This document shows, piece by piece, positions 1 through 6,286 of a stretch of DNA of 13,754 bases. Source of the stretch: DASYUM01 sp036001225 (GTDB lineage: Bacteria > Methylomirabilota > Methylomirabilia > Rokubacteriales > DASRDR01). The stretch covers positions 1-13,754 of the forward strand of contig DASYUM010000114.1 in the NCBI GenBank assembly GCA_036001225.1. The letters run 5' to 3'. Both the position numbers and the translations under genes were made by a program. The notes beneath the pieces are model-generated. The model did not search any database. It had not been told where the DNA came from and saw only the letters and a program-made list of their open reading frames with translations. The first letter of the stretch is position 1. Each line of letters begins with the position of its first letter.

Positions 1-555
1 CATCATCGCCGCGCAGGCCAGGAACCCGGGGACGAAGCCGGCCAGGAAGAGCTTGGCCACCGACGCCTCCGCCATCCAGGCGTAGATGATCATCGGCACC
101 GAAGGCGGGATGAGGATCGCCGCCGAGGCGGCGTTGGAGACGATGGCGGCCGACAGGTCGCGCGGGTAGCCGCGGCGGGCCATGGCCGGGATCATGACCC
201 GGCCGATGGCGGCGGCGTCGGCGACCGAGGAGCCCGAGATCTCGCTCTGGATCATGGTGGCGACCACCGTGACCATGGCCAGGCCGCCGCGGACGAAGCC
301 GACCAGGCTCTGGGCGAAGTTCACCAGCCGGAGCGAGATGCCGCCGGTCTCCATGAGCCCGCCGGTCAGGATGAAGAGCGGGATGGCCAGCAAGGGGAAG
401 CTCGACGAGCCGCCGAAGAGCGTGAGGGGGATAGAAGCCAGCGGCGCCGTCCCTTTGGCGAGGACGAAGACGATGGTGGTGAGACACAGGGCCCACGCGA
501 TCGGCACGTTGAGGAGGACCAGCAGGATCAGCAGACCGATGATCAGCGCTTCCAT
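1..555 (-). CDS. dctM: TRAP transporter large permease DctM, partial (C-terminus beyond left edge)
   Basis: This is the large membrane subunit of a TRAP transporter, which moves the bound solute inward using an ion gradient. The minus-strand frame opens at an ATG (553-555) and stays open for 185 codons to the window edge, so only the N-terminal part (usual length about 425-440 residues) is present. It begins MEALIIGLLILLVLLNVPIAWAL in character: a hydrophobic first helix. It continues with the DctM-typical FGGSSSFPLLAIPLFILTG stretch, then SEISGSSVADAAAIG and SAAILIPPSVPMIIYAW. These Gly/Ser/Pro-rich re-entrant-loop motifs are characteristic of the family. No good ribosome-binding site precedes the ATG. 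It is the third gene of the dctP-dctQ-dctM set, separated from dctQ by an unusually long 115 bp. The family call is very secure; the substrate is unknown. Confidence 0.93.
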   Translation of the reverse strand, partial: MEALIIGLLILLVLLNVPIAWALCLTTIVFVLAKGTAPLASIPLTLFGGSSSFPLLAIPLFILTGGLMETGGISLRLVNFAQSLVGFVRGGLAMVTVVATMIQSEISGSSVADAAAIGRVMIPAMARRGYPRDLSAAIVSNAASAAILIPPSVPMIIYAWMAEASVAKLFLAGFVPGFLACAAMM

Positions 556-670
556 GATGGCGCGGGGTCCCGCCTCAGTCCGGCCGGGGGGAAGCTGCGT
601 GCTCCTCCCCCGGACCCCCCCTCCGGGTCTCTCCCTGCTCACACGGAAGGGGCGATTCCTGCACGGGCTC
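556..670 (-). other. 115-bp intergenic gap inside the TRAP operon with C-rich hairpin
   Basis: TRAP permease genes normally abut or overlap, but here dctQ and dctM are 115 bp apart. The gap carries no open frame with a start. It holds a small hairpin at 609-627: a 6-bp stem (CCCGGA paired with TCCGGG) around a loop of seven C on the plus strand, which reads as seven G on the transcribed strand. Several other G runs sit beside it on the minus strand. There is no U tract, so it does not look like a classical terminator. It could damp or separate expression of dctM, or be a degenerate intergenic element. Confidence 0.5.
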
Positions 671-1180
671 TCACTCGGCGGTGCCGGTGGTCGGCGTCTT
701 GAGCTCCGCGGGGCGGACGCCGCGGATCAGGTCGGCCAGGTGGGCCACGCTGATGAGCAGCATGAGCGCGCCGCTGATCGGCAACACGCTGTACACCCAG
801 GTCATGCGGACCCAGGTCAGCGAGACCGCGGTGTCGAAGGCCATGGCCTCGAGCGCGATCCATCCCCAGTAGGCGAGGATGATCTGGAAGGCCAGCACCA
901 GTAGCTCGGCCACGATCGCCGCCGCCCGCCGCCCCTTGGGCCCCAACCCCTCGGCCAGGATGTCGAAGCTGATGTGGCGGCGGCGGTAGGAAACCACGAC
1001 GGCGCCGTAGAAGGTGAGCCAGACCATGAGGTAGGAGGCGAACTCGTCGTACCAGGCGAGCGAGGCGTCGATCACGTAGCGGAAGAAGACGCCCACCACC
1101 ACGATCGCGACCATCAGGACGAGGAGGCCGACGCTCCACCACTCGACCAGCCGGACGAGGCCGCGGAGCGCCGCCCTCAC
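671..1180 (-). CDS. dctQ: TRAP transporter small permease DctQ
   Basis: Small membrane subunit of the TRAP transporter, which pairs with DctM in the inner membrane. The 169-residue length is normal for DctQ. Four membrane segments are visible at about residues 16-35, 48-66, 86-106 and 128-150. The family hallmark W-x-x-E/Y-L-x-x-W (W43, Y44, D45, E46, then YLMVW at 50-54) is followed by YRRRHISFDIL, whose His-containing loop is also typical. The start is a GTG (1178-1180), 19 bp downstream of the dctP stop; no strong Shine-Dalgarno is seen, so translation may depend on coupling to dctP. Family call secure. Confidence 0.93.
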   Translation of the reverse strand: MRAALRGLVRLVEWWSVGLLVLMVAIVVVGVFFRYVIDASLAWYDEFASYLMVWLTFYGAVVVSYRRRHISFDILAEGLGPKGRRAAAIVAELLVLAFQIILAYWGWIALEAMAFDTAVSLTWVRMTWVYSVLPISGALMLLISVAHLADLIRGVRPAELKTPTTGTAE

Positions 1181-1199
1181 GACCGGATCAGGCCGGGCC

Positions 1200-2183
1200 T
1201 CACATCAAGGACTGGAACAGCCTGATGAGCTCGCCAGCGCCGGGGACTTCCTTGTTGAACTCGTCGTACACCGGCTTCGAGGCCTGGATGAACGCGGCTT
1301 TGTCCACCTCGTTGACCTTGAGCGTCTGGGCCAGCTTGCCCAGCAGCTCCTTGTCCAGCCGCTCGCCCTCCCGCCAGGCCACCTCCTGGGTCTCAACGGC
1401 GATCCGCTCGAGCATGGCCCGCACGTCGGCCGGCACCGTCTGCCACCACCGTTCACCGACCACCGGATACGCGGGGGAGTAGACGTGGCCGCTGAGGGAG
1501 AGGTACTTCTGGACCTCGTGGAAGCGGCCCGACCAGATCTGGACGAAGGGGTTTTCCTGCCCGTCCATCACGCCCGACTGGAGGGCCGAGTAGACCTCGG
1601 CATAGGCGAGCGGGGTCGGGTTGGCGCCGTAGAGCTTGAACATCTTGACCCGCCAGACACCGGAGGGCACGCGCAGCTTGATCCCCCGCAGGTCCTCCGG
1701 CTTCACGATCGGTCGGACGTTGTTGGTGATGTGGCGGAAGCCGTTCTCCCAGATGGCCAGGGCCCGGATGCCCTTGGCCGGGAGTGGCTCGAAGAGGGCG
1801 CGCTTGATCTCGGGGTTGCCCGCCACCTTGCGGACGTGGCTCCAGTCCTTGACCAGATACGGCATCTCGAAGACGCCATACTTGGCCTCGACCGTGCTCA
1901 TGATCGTCGAGGGCACGAACATCTCCAGGGTGCCGGCCCGGATCCCCTTCAGCATCTGCTCGTCGGTGCCCAGCTGGCTGGAGGGGAAGACCTTGACGTC
2001 CACCCGGCCCCGCAGCGCCTCGTTCACGCGCTTGGCGTACTCCTCGGCCGTGATGGTGATGAGGCCACCCGGGTTGGCCGAGAGCCCGAGCCGGATCGTG
2101 AGCGGCGCCTGGGCCGCGGCGGGAACGGCGCCCAGCAGGAGGAGCGTGGCGACAACGACGCGGCCGGCGGCGGTCTTCGTCAT
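1200..2183 (-). CDS. dctP: TRAP transporter solute-binding protein DctP
   Basis: Periplasmic substrate-binding subunit of the TRAP system, 327 residues. An N-terminal signal peptide (basic MTKTAAGR, hydrophobic VVVATLLLLGAV, cleavage near AAAQA at residues 22-26) exports it. The second lobe has the strongest DctP signature: GIKLRVPSG at 168-175, including R171, which in characterised members contacts the substrate carboxylate. Then come GANPTPLAYAEVYSALQSGVMDGQENP (186-212). An in-frame upstream codon exists at 2237, but the ATG at 2183 is chosen because AAAGGAGG lies 9 nt before it and it starts the signal peptide. It heads the dctP-dctQ-dctM order. The retained Arg suggests an organic-acid ligand; which one cannot be told from sequence alone. 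Confidence 0.95.
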   Translation of the reverse strand: MTKTAAGRVVVATLLLLGAVPAAAQAPLTIRLGLSANPGGLITITAEEYAKRVNEALRGRVDVKVFPSSQLGTDEQMLKGIRAGTLEMFVPSTIMSTVEAKYGVFEMPYLVKDWSHVRKVAGNPEIKRALFEPLPAKGIRALAIWENGFRHITNNVRPIVKPEDLRGIKLRVPSGVWRVKMFKLYGANPTPLAYAEVYSALQSGVMDGQENPFVQIWSGRFHEVQKYLSLSGHVYSPAYPVVGERWWQTVPADVRAMLERIAVETQEVAWREGERLDKELLGKLAQTLKVNEVDKAAFIQASKPVYDEFNKEVPGAGELIRLFQSLM

Positions 2184-2192
2184 GCTGGCTGG

Positions 2193-2200
2193 CCTCCTTT
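2193..2200 (-). promoter_or_regulatory. Strong Shine-Dalgarno fixing the dctP start
   Basis: On the minus strand this reads AAAGGAGG, close to the full anti-16S complement, 9 nt before the ATG at 2183. It is the best ribosome-binding site among the genes of this window and argues for high translation of the binding protein. It also rules out the upstream in-frame start at 2237. Confidence 0.8.
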
Positions 2201-2211
2201 GGGTTGCGACG

Positions 2212-2241
2212 AGAATACCCCGGAACTGAACGGCCAAACAA
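2212..2241 (-). promoter_or_regulatory. Candidate sigma-70-type promoter for the TRAP operon
   Basis: On the minus strand TTGTTT (2236-2241) and TATTCT (2212-2217) are separated by 18 bp, in the 64-bp gap between the tlpA-like stop and dctP. The match is moderate (3/6 for the -35, 4/6 for the -10). The position, about 30 nt before the ATG, leaves room for the strong ribosome-binding site. Readthrough from tlpA is the alternative. Confidence 0.4.
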
Positions 2242-2247
2242 CCCCGC

Positions 2248-2772
2248 TCAGCGCGGGCGGAGCGCTTCGTCCACGATGAAGACCGACTCGCGATCGGTCC
2301 AGTCCCGGTAGCCGACCTCGCGGTGACGCAGGACGCCGGTCCGATCCACGATGAACGACATCGGCAGGGCCCGCACCCGGTACTTCCGGCCCACAGCCAG
2401 CTCCGGGTCGAGCAGGATCGGAAACGTCAGCCCCAGCTCGCGCACGAACGCCCGCACCTTGGCGGCGCCCACGGTGTCCACGCTGACCGCGAGCACCTCC
2501 AGCGACGGGCGCCGGTCCTGGTAGAGCCGCTCCAGCGTCGGCATCTCGTCCCGGCAGGGCACGCACCACGTCGCCCAGAAGTTGATGAGGACCGCCTTCT
2601 TCCCCTTGAAGTCGCCGAGCCGGACGGGCTTGCCCCCGAGGTCGGGGAGGGTGAAGTCCGGCGCGGGCCGGCCCAGCTCCGGCGCCGGCCCCGCGGGATC
2701 GGCCGCCCGGCCCAGCCCGGGCAGGCTTCCCACCAGGAGGCCGAGCGCGAGCACGAGGAGCCGGGCGGTCAC
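2248..2772 (-). CDS. TlpA/ResA-type thiol-disulfide oxidoreductase
   Basis: Exported thioredoxin-fold protein of the AhpC/TSA-TlpA group, 174 residues, probably reducing disulfides outside the cytoplasm (for example in apocytochrome c or other exported partners). A signal peptide or N-terminal anchor covers residues 1-23 (LLVLALGLLVGSL). GRPAPDFTLPDLGGKPVRL (34-52) is the family entry motif. The active site is W-A-T-W-C70-V-P-C73, and the cis-proline is at P137 (ALPMSF). The start is a GTG whose first bases lie inside the stop of the upstream DUF1285-like gene (GTGA, 2769-2772), so the two are translationally coupled. An ATG is absent near the signal peptide, supporting the GTG. Its actual partner is unknown; peroxiredoxin-like activity is less likely given the CxxC. 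Confidence 0.9.
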   Translation of the reverse strand: MTARLLVLALGLLVGSLPGLGRAADPAGPAPELGRPAPDFTLPDLGGKPVRLGDFKGKKAVLINFWATWCVPCRDEMPTLERLYQDRRPSLEVLAVSVDTVGAAKVRAFVRELGLTFPILLDPELAVGRKYRVRALPMSFIVDRTGVLRHREVGYRDWTDRESVFIVDEALRPR

Positions 2773-3263
2773 GGCGAAGCCCGCCGGGGAAGGGACGTCC
2801 GCTGCTCGCCGAGGACCAGGGCCAGGCGCCCCGTCCCGGGCTCCTCTTCGACCAGACCGGCGAGCTGGAGCCAGGCCGCCACCGCGAAGCGCGCGACGAA
2901 GCGCCCCGACTTGGCCCGGCAGTAGGGCGCGTCATTCGGCCCGATCCAGACCGTGGCGGGATCGAGCGCCTCGGCGCTCCCGTCGGTCAGATGGACTCTC
3001 AGCGACGGCCCTGCATCTTTCGATCCCGTCACGGTTTCCACCCGGGTCACGACGAACGGTGCGTCCTCCACCTCGACCGGGATCCGCGCTGGCCCGATCT
3101 GGAGGTAATGCCCGGCGGCCTCGGCCCGGAGGTTGTCGTAGAGGTTGCGGAGGACACCCGGGTGGGTCACCTCCTGACCCTCATGGCGCCAGGCGCCGTC
3201 CCGGTCGATCCGGAACGTGCCGGGGGGGAGCGTCGGCGGACCTGGCGCCGTCGGCGTGCTCAT
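2769..3263 (-). CDS. DUF1285-like conserved hypothetical protein
   Basis: A 164-residue soluble protein resembling DUF1285. The recognisable part is FRIDRDGAWRHEGQEV (17-32), followed by a leucine/arginine helix, then GHYLQIGPARIPVEVEDAPFVV (51-72). Together these match the family's pattern of a short 'Gly-x-Trp' strand and an 'ixVEDAPF' strand. The C-terminal third (YCRAKSGRFVARFAVAAW) is basic. There is no signal peptide, so it should be cytoplasmic. Molecular function is unknown. The chosen ATG (3261-3263) starts a Pro/Thr-rich tail just before the conserved part; another ATG lies 4 codons upstream and the frame is open to 3434, but that extension translates an intergenic repeat and is rejected. 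It overlaps the tlpA-like gene by 4 bp. Family assignment is by pattern only. Confidence 0.75.
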   Translation of the reverse strand: MSTPTAPGPPTLPPGTFRIDRDGAWRHEGQEVTHPGVLRNLYDNLRAEAAGHYLQIGPARIPVEVEDAPFVVTRVETVTGSKDAGPSLRVHLTDGSAEALDPATVWIGPNDAPYCRAKSGRFVARFAVAAWLQLAGLVEEEPGTGRLALVLGEQRTSLPRRASP

Positions 3264-3308
3264 CGGTCCTACCATCCGATCAGACAGGTCAGCATTCTCT
3301 GGCTGGGT

Positions 3309-3471
3309 ACCGGGCCGCGGCCCGAGCAGATCAAGGACACAGGCGTGCCGAGGCGTATGCCGCGCACGCGCGCCCCCGGACGTCGCGGGGCTGGGGCCCC
3401 GCCGTCCGGGGCGCGCCACCCAGAGTTGAGGCACGCCGAGCGCCGAGGACGACCCGGCGCGACGGGCATCG
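3309..3471 (-). repeat. Intergenic mosaic repeat, copy A
   Basis: Most of the 208-bp gap between the MEMO gene and the DUF1285-like gene resembles the gap at 6107-6286. Blocks shared with copy B include the hairpin core at 3381-3416 (35 of 36 positions identical to 6159-6194), an identical 15-mer GCCGAGGCGTATGCC (3347-3361) and CCGAGGACGAC near 3444. A CCGGGCCG...CCGAGCAG block near 3310 is also shared. Both copies start just after a stop codon in the transcribed direction. Copy A also has a perfect palindrome CGGGCCGCGGCCCG at 3311-3324. No coding sense is seen in it. Confidence 0.75.
3368..3416 (-). repeat. Long hairpin core of repeat copy A
   Basis: The arms 3368-3382 and 3403-3416 pair over 14 bp with one bulged C. 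After a 2-nt TC bulge (3383-3384), GCGGGGC (3385-3391) pairs with GCCCCGC (3396-3402) around a TGGG loop. About 21 bp pair in total. It can fold in RNA or as a DNA cruciform. No U tract follows on either strand, so a simple Rho-independent terminator is not indicated. Confidence 0.75.
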
Positions 3472-4710
3472 TCACGGGGCCGCTTCCTCGAAGGCCATGC
3501 TGGCGTAGGTCACGGTCCCTTGCGGATCCGGCCACTGGCCGTAGCGGAGAAGCCGGCCCCGCCCGGCGGGCAGCGTGGCCAGCAGCGCATAGATCGGGGA
3601 CAGACCGCAGATCCGCCGGCTGTCGCCGTCGTGCGCGACGGCCGTGAAAAAGCCGCCGGGGTCGCCGTGCTCCACCAGCGAGAGCAGCGCCCGGTCCTCC
3701 GCCTCGATCCGGGCCAGGCGCGCCGGCGACACCGGCTCGGGATCGCCGAACCGGGGTCCGACGTGGGCGAGGTCGGCGGCGGCGATGAGGCAATAGCGCC
3801 GGGGAACGGCGGCCATCACCGCCCGGATCGCCTCCAGGACGCCGGCCACGGCGGGCTCGGTCGCGGGGTCCCGCCGCCCGGCCAGGCACTCTTGCACGAA
3901 GCTGGTGAGCAGCGGCACGATCCGCACGTCGTCCCGGTCTCGGCCCAGGTAGCGGAGGCAGACGGCCTGGAACTCGATCGAGTGCTCGGCGCGGTGCGCC
4001 AACTCCGCGGCGAACAGGTCGCCGGGGGCCCGGCGGACGAGGGCGGCCAGCACTTCCTCGTCCACGCCGATGGGGCCGAACGGGGTGTCGTAGGGCTTGG
4101 CGGTGGCGGCGAAGGGATGCCCATCGAGGCCGGCGTGAGCGGTGCCGAAGACGATGAAGCACTCGGCCGCCGCCGCCTCCGCGACGCGCCGGTAGGCCCA
4201 GGCATACGTGGGACCGCCCCGGTGGAAATCGATGTGGGGCGCGATCAGGCCGCGCAGGACGGGGACGTTGCGGGGCGCCGGCGGGCCCGGCCCGTCGGCG
4301 TGGACGAAGAAGCCGTCGAGGTCAGCGGCCAGCGACGGCGCGTCACCCGCATAGGCCTTGCCGGCGTGGGCGGCCGCTCGCAGGGGGCTTGCCCGAAACT
4401 CCTCGGCGACCCGGGCCCGCTCGGCGGCGAGCCGCTCCCCGTCGAGGAACAGATGACGGTCGAGCGCGTCCACGAGCGTCTGGATCTGCTCGCGCGCGAT
4501 CAGCTGACCGTGGTGGCGCATGATGTCCGCCTGGATGTCGGCCACCGTCCGGGTGCCGTCCATCAGCGCCAGGACCGCCACCACCGGCCGCGGCACCGTG
4601 AGAATGACCTCGGTGAGGCCGGAGGGGTCGCGGAGGCAGATGACGTCCCGCCCCTCGACGACGGCCGGGAAGGCTTCGACCGCGCGAAGACGGGGAGCCG
4701 GCTCACCCAC
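3472..4710 (-). CDS. amrB: MEMO-family protein (AmmeMemoRadiSam system protein B type) with PqqD-like N-terminus
   Basis: A 412-residue protein. The C-terminal ~265 residues are the MEMO domain: RGLIAPHIDFHRGG (153-166), FGTAHAG (188-194), EHSIEFQAV (242-250), AADLAHVG (311-318) and RRICGLSPIY (366-374). H159, H192 and C368 correspond to the three metal-binding residues known in human MEMO1. The family is related in fold to extradiol dioxygenases; its bacterial reaction is not established. Residues ~1-95 form an extra domain with a PqqD-like helix pattern (TVADIQADIMRHHG...LVDALDRHLFLDGER), absent from single-domain MEMO proteins. The GTG start (4708-4710) has GGGAG 6-7 nt upstream. The usual AMMECR1 and radical-SAM partners are not nearby. 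Gene symbol by family name only. Confidence 0.88.
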   Translation of the reverse strand: MGEPAPRLRAVEAFPAVVEGRDVICLRDPSGLTEVILTVPRPVVAVLALMDGTRTVADIQADIMRHHGQLIAREQIQTLVDALDRHLFLDGERLAAERARVAEEFRASPLRAAAHAGKAYAGDAPSLAADLDGFFVHADGPGPPAPRNVPVLRGLIAPHIDFHRGGPTYAWAYRRVAEAAAAECFIVFGTAHAGLDGHPFAATAKPYDTPFGPIGVDEEVLAALVRRAPGDLFAAELAHRAEHSIEFQAVCLRYLGRDRDDVRIVPLLTSFVQECLAGRRDPATEPAVAGVLEAIRAVMAAVPRRYCLIAAADLAHVGPRFGDPEPVSPARLARIEAEDRALLSLVEHGDPGGFFTAVAHDGDSRRICGLSPIYALLATLPAGRGRLLRYGQWPDPQGTVTYASMAFEEAAP

Positions 4711-4814
4711 GGGGAACTCCCGGCTGGGCCGGGGCTCGATCGAGCCCTCCTATATAAAGGATAGGGGCCTCCTCAGACTGCGCGCCCAGGCCCCCACCGG
4801 GGGGGGCGCCGACC
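4711..4814 (-). promoter_or_regulatory. Gap upstream of the MEMO gene: palindrome, AT island, terminator-like hairpin
   Basis: Three things can be seen. A perfect 16-nt palindrome GGGCTCGATCGAGCCC lies at 4732-4747, about 22 nt before the GTG. Immediately upstream (on the minus strand) is a TATATA-containing island (4751-4759), unusual in this GC-rich window. Further upstream, GGGGCCT (4788-4794) can pair with AGGCCCC (4764-4770) across a 17-nt loop, 21 nt after the M20 peptidase stop. It is followed by TATCCTTTATAT, so the island may be the tail of a weak terminator rather than a -10 box. No convincing -35 was found. The palindrome could be an operator for the MEMO gene. Confidence 0.35.
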
Positions 4815-6065
4815 CTAGACATGCGCACTCAGAAAACGCACGGCGGCCGCCGCGTAGCACCGCGCAGCTTCCACGAGCTGGGCGACCTCCACGTGCTCGT
4901 CCACCTGATGCGGCACCTGGCGGTTGCCGGGACCGAAGGTCACGATCGGGATCCCGCGCTCCATCACGAAGATCGTGCCGTCGGTCGAGCCGGGCACGCC
5001 GCCGAACCGCGGCCGCCGGCCGGTGACCGCCCTGACCGCCCAGGCCAACGCTTCGACCACTGGCTCCGAGCGCGCCACGCGGGTGGCCGGTCGTGGGGGC
5101 TGCAGAGGCTCGACCTCGAGCTTGGTCCCCGGGCAGCGCGCCTCGGCGGCCCGGGCGAGCGCCTCGAGGGCGCCGAGCACGGCTTCCGGCGCCAGGCCGG
5201 GAACCAGCCGCACGTCGAGGACCAGCCCGGCCTTCGACGGGATCACGTTGTCCTGAGCGAGGCCGGCCAGCGGCGCCGTGAAGCTGGTCGGCGTCACGTG
5301 GGGCCGGCCAAGGAAGCGGCTCCGCGGCGCGACCCGGGCCAGCCGCCGCTCGACCCGGGGTAGCCCGGCCAGGAAGGCGGCCGCCGCCACCACGGGATTC
5401 GCCCCCGCGTACGGCATCGCGCCGTGAGCCATCCGCCCGCGCACGGTGACCCGCGCCCAGACGACGCCCTTCTGCTCGAGGCACAGCTCGTTCTGCTCCG
5501 GCTCGCAGATGATGGCGGCGTCCACCGCCCGGCCCACCGGCGTCCGCATGAAGTGGCGGGCGCCGGTCATCCCGGCCTCCTCGTCCACCAGGGCCGCCAC
5601 CACCAGGCGTCCGGCGAAGGCGAGCCCGGACCGTCCGAGCGCCGCGGCCGCCACCAGCGCCGCCGCCAGGCCGCCCTTCATGTCGGCGGCGCCGCGCCCG
5701 TAGATCCGCCCATCCTCGAGCGTCGCGCTCCACGGGTCGTGCCGCCAGTCGCGGGGATCGCCCTCGGTCACGACGTCGGTATGGCCCTCGAGGCACAGCG
5801 TGGGACCGGCCGAGGCTCCGTCGAGCGAGGCGATCACGTTGGGCCGACCCGGGGCGACCTCCTGGATCGCGACGGCCAGCCCTTGCTGCCGGCTCCAGTC
5901 GGCCACCGCGCCGGCCATCGCGCCCTCGTTGGCGTCGGGGTCGCCGGGACGCACCACGCTGGGGATCCGGACCAGACGTCGGGTGAGATCCACGACCTCG
6001 TCGTCAGGGAGATGGGCGAGGACGCGGGCCAGGACTTCCCGCTCGGTCGGGGTGACGCCGGACAT
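4815..6065 (-). CDS. M20 family metallopeptidase (ArgE/DapE/CPG2-type)
   Basis: Zinc-dependent cytoplasmic hydrolase of amide bonds in peptides or N-acyl amino acids, 416 residues, normal for the family. Catalytic and metal residues are all present: GHTDVV (H95, D97), GRGAADMKGG (D128), DEEAG (E162 general base, E163), CEPE (E188) and PHQVDEHV (H386). The dimerisation lid lies at roughly 195-320 and carries the usual GRMAHGAMP with H214. There is no signal peptide. The ATG at 6063-6065 is the first good start; no Shine-Dalgarno is visible, and a 7-bp hairpin (6081-6098) sits 15 nt upstream. Similarity to ArgE/DapE does not fix the substrate. A role in acyl-amino-acid or dipeptide salvage is the reasonable guess. 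No linked biosynthesis gene helps decide. Confidence 0.93.
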   Translation of the reverse strand: MSGVTPTEREVLARVLAHLPDDEVVDLTRRLVRIPSVVRPGDPDANEGAMAGAVADWSRQQGLAVAIQEVAPGRPNVIASLDGASAGPTLCLEGHTDVVTEGDPRDWRHDPWSATLEDGRIYGRGAADMKGGLAAALVAAAALGRSGLAFAGRLVVAALVDEEAGMTGARHFMRTPVGRAVDAAIICEPEQNELCLEQKGVVWARVTVRGRMAHGAMPYAGANPVVAAAAFLAGLPRVERRLARVAPRSRFLGRPHVTPTSFTAPLAGLAQDNVIPSKAGLVLDVRLVPGLAPEAVLGALEALARAAEARCPGTKLEVEPLQPPRPATRVARSEPVVEALAWAVRAVTGRRPRFGGVPGSTDGTIFVMERGIPIVTFGPGNRQVPHQVDEHVEVAQLVEAARCYAAAAVRFLSAHV

Positions 6066-6080
6066 GGACTCGCGCGAGCG

Positions 6081-6098
6081 GCGGAGCCGGTGCTCCGC
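6081..6098 (-). promoter_or_regulatory. Hairpin in the 5' region of the M20 peptidase gene
   Basis: GCGGAGC and GCTCCGC form a perfect 7-bp stem with a 4-nt loop, ending 15 nt before the ATG. A second perfect palindrome, CTCGCGCGAG (6069-6078), lies between it and the start. Together they would leave little unpaired leader where a ribosome-binding site should be, and none is recognisable. Function unknown; chance is possible at this base composition. Confidence 0.35.
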
Positions 6099-6106
6099 TT
6101 GCCTAG

Positions 6107-6286
6107 TGCCGGGCCGAGAACCGAGCAGCCCTCGGACGCAGGAATGTGCGCCACCGGGCGTCGCGGGGCTGGGGCCCCGCCGCCCGGGGCGCGCTCTCCC
6201 AAAGACCGCGCCGAGGCGTATGCCTCATACGTTGAGGCGGGCCGACGACCGAGGACGACGGGATGCGAAGGTTATCGGCACGGCAC
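6107..6286 (-). repeat. Intergenic mosaic repeat, copy B
   Basis: This fills most of the 221-bp gap between the GroES-like gene and the M20 peptidase and matches the gap at 3309-3471 in the same orientation. Compared with copy A, the 15-mer GCCGAGGCGTATGCC (6210-6224) lies on the other side of the hairpin core. Here it is part of a local stem (CGTATG/CATACG, 6217-6231). The element therefore looks modular rather than a simple duplication. No coding capacity is supported. Confidence 0.75.
6146..6194 (-). repeat. Long hairpin core of repeat copy B
   Basis: GCGCC-A-CCGGGCG (6148-6160) pairs with CGCCCGG-GGCGC (6181-6192), leaving a single bulged A where copy A has a bulged C. The conserved TC bulge (6161-6162) and the inner stem GCGGGGC/GCCCCGC around TGGG (6163-6180) follow. 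The pair G6158-C6183 replaces A3380-T3405 of copy A, so pairing is kept while the sequence changes. Confidence 0.75.

Noticed and set aside
2184..2237. Longer DctP starting at 2237
   Set aside because: It would place 18 residues before a normal signal peptide and ignore the AAAGGAGG site 9 nt before the ATG at 2183.
3264..3434. N-terminal extension of the DUF1285-like protein to 3434
   Set aside because: The extension translates repeat copy A, whose other copy is non-coding, and it precedes the family-like start at 3263.
3368..6194. The paired hairpins read as a CRISPR array or Rho-independent terminators
   Set aside because: There are only two copies, nearly 3 kb apart, with genes between them and no spacers. 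No U tract follows either stem.
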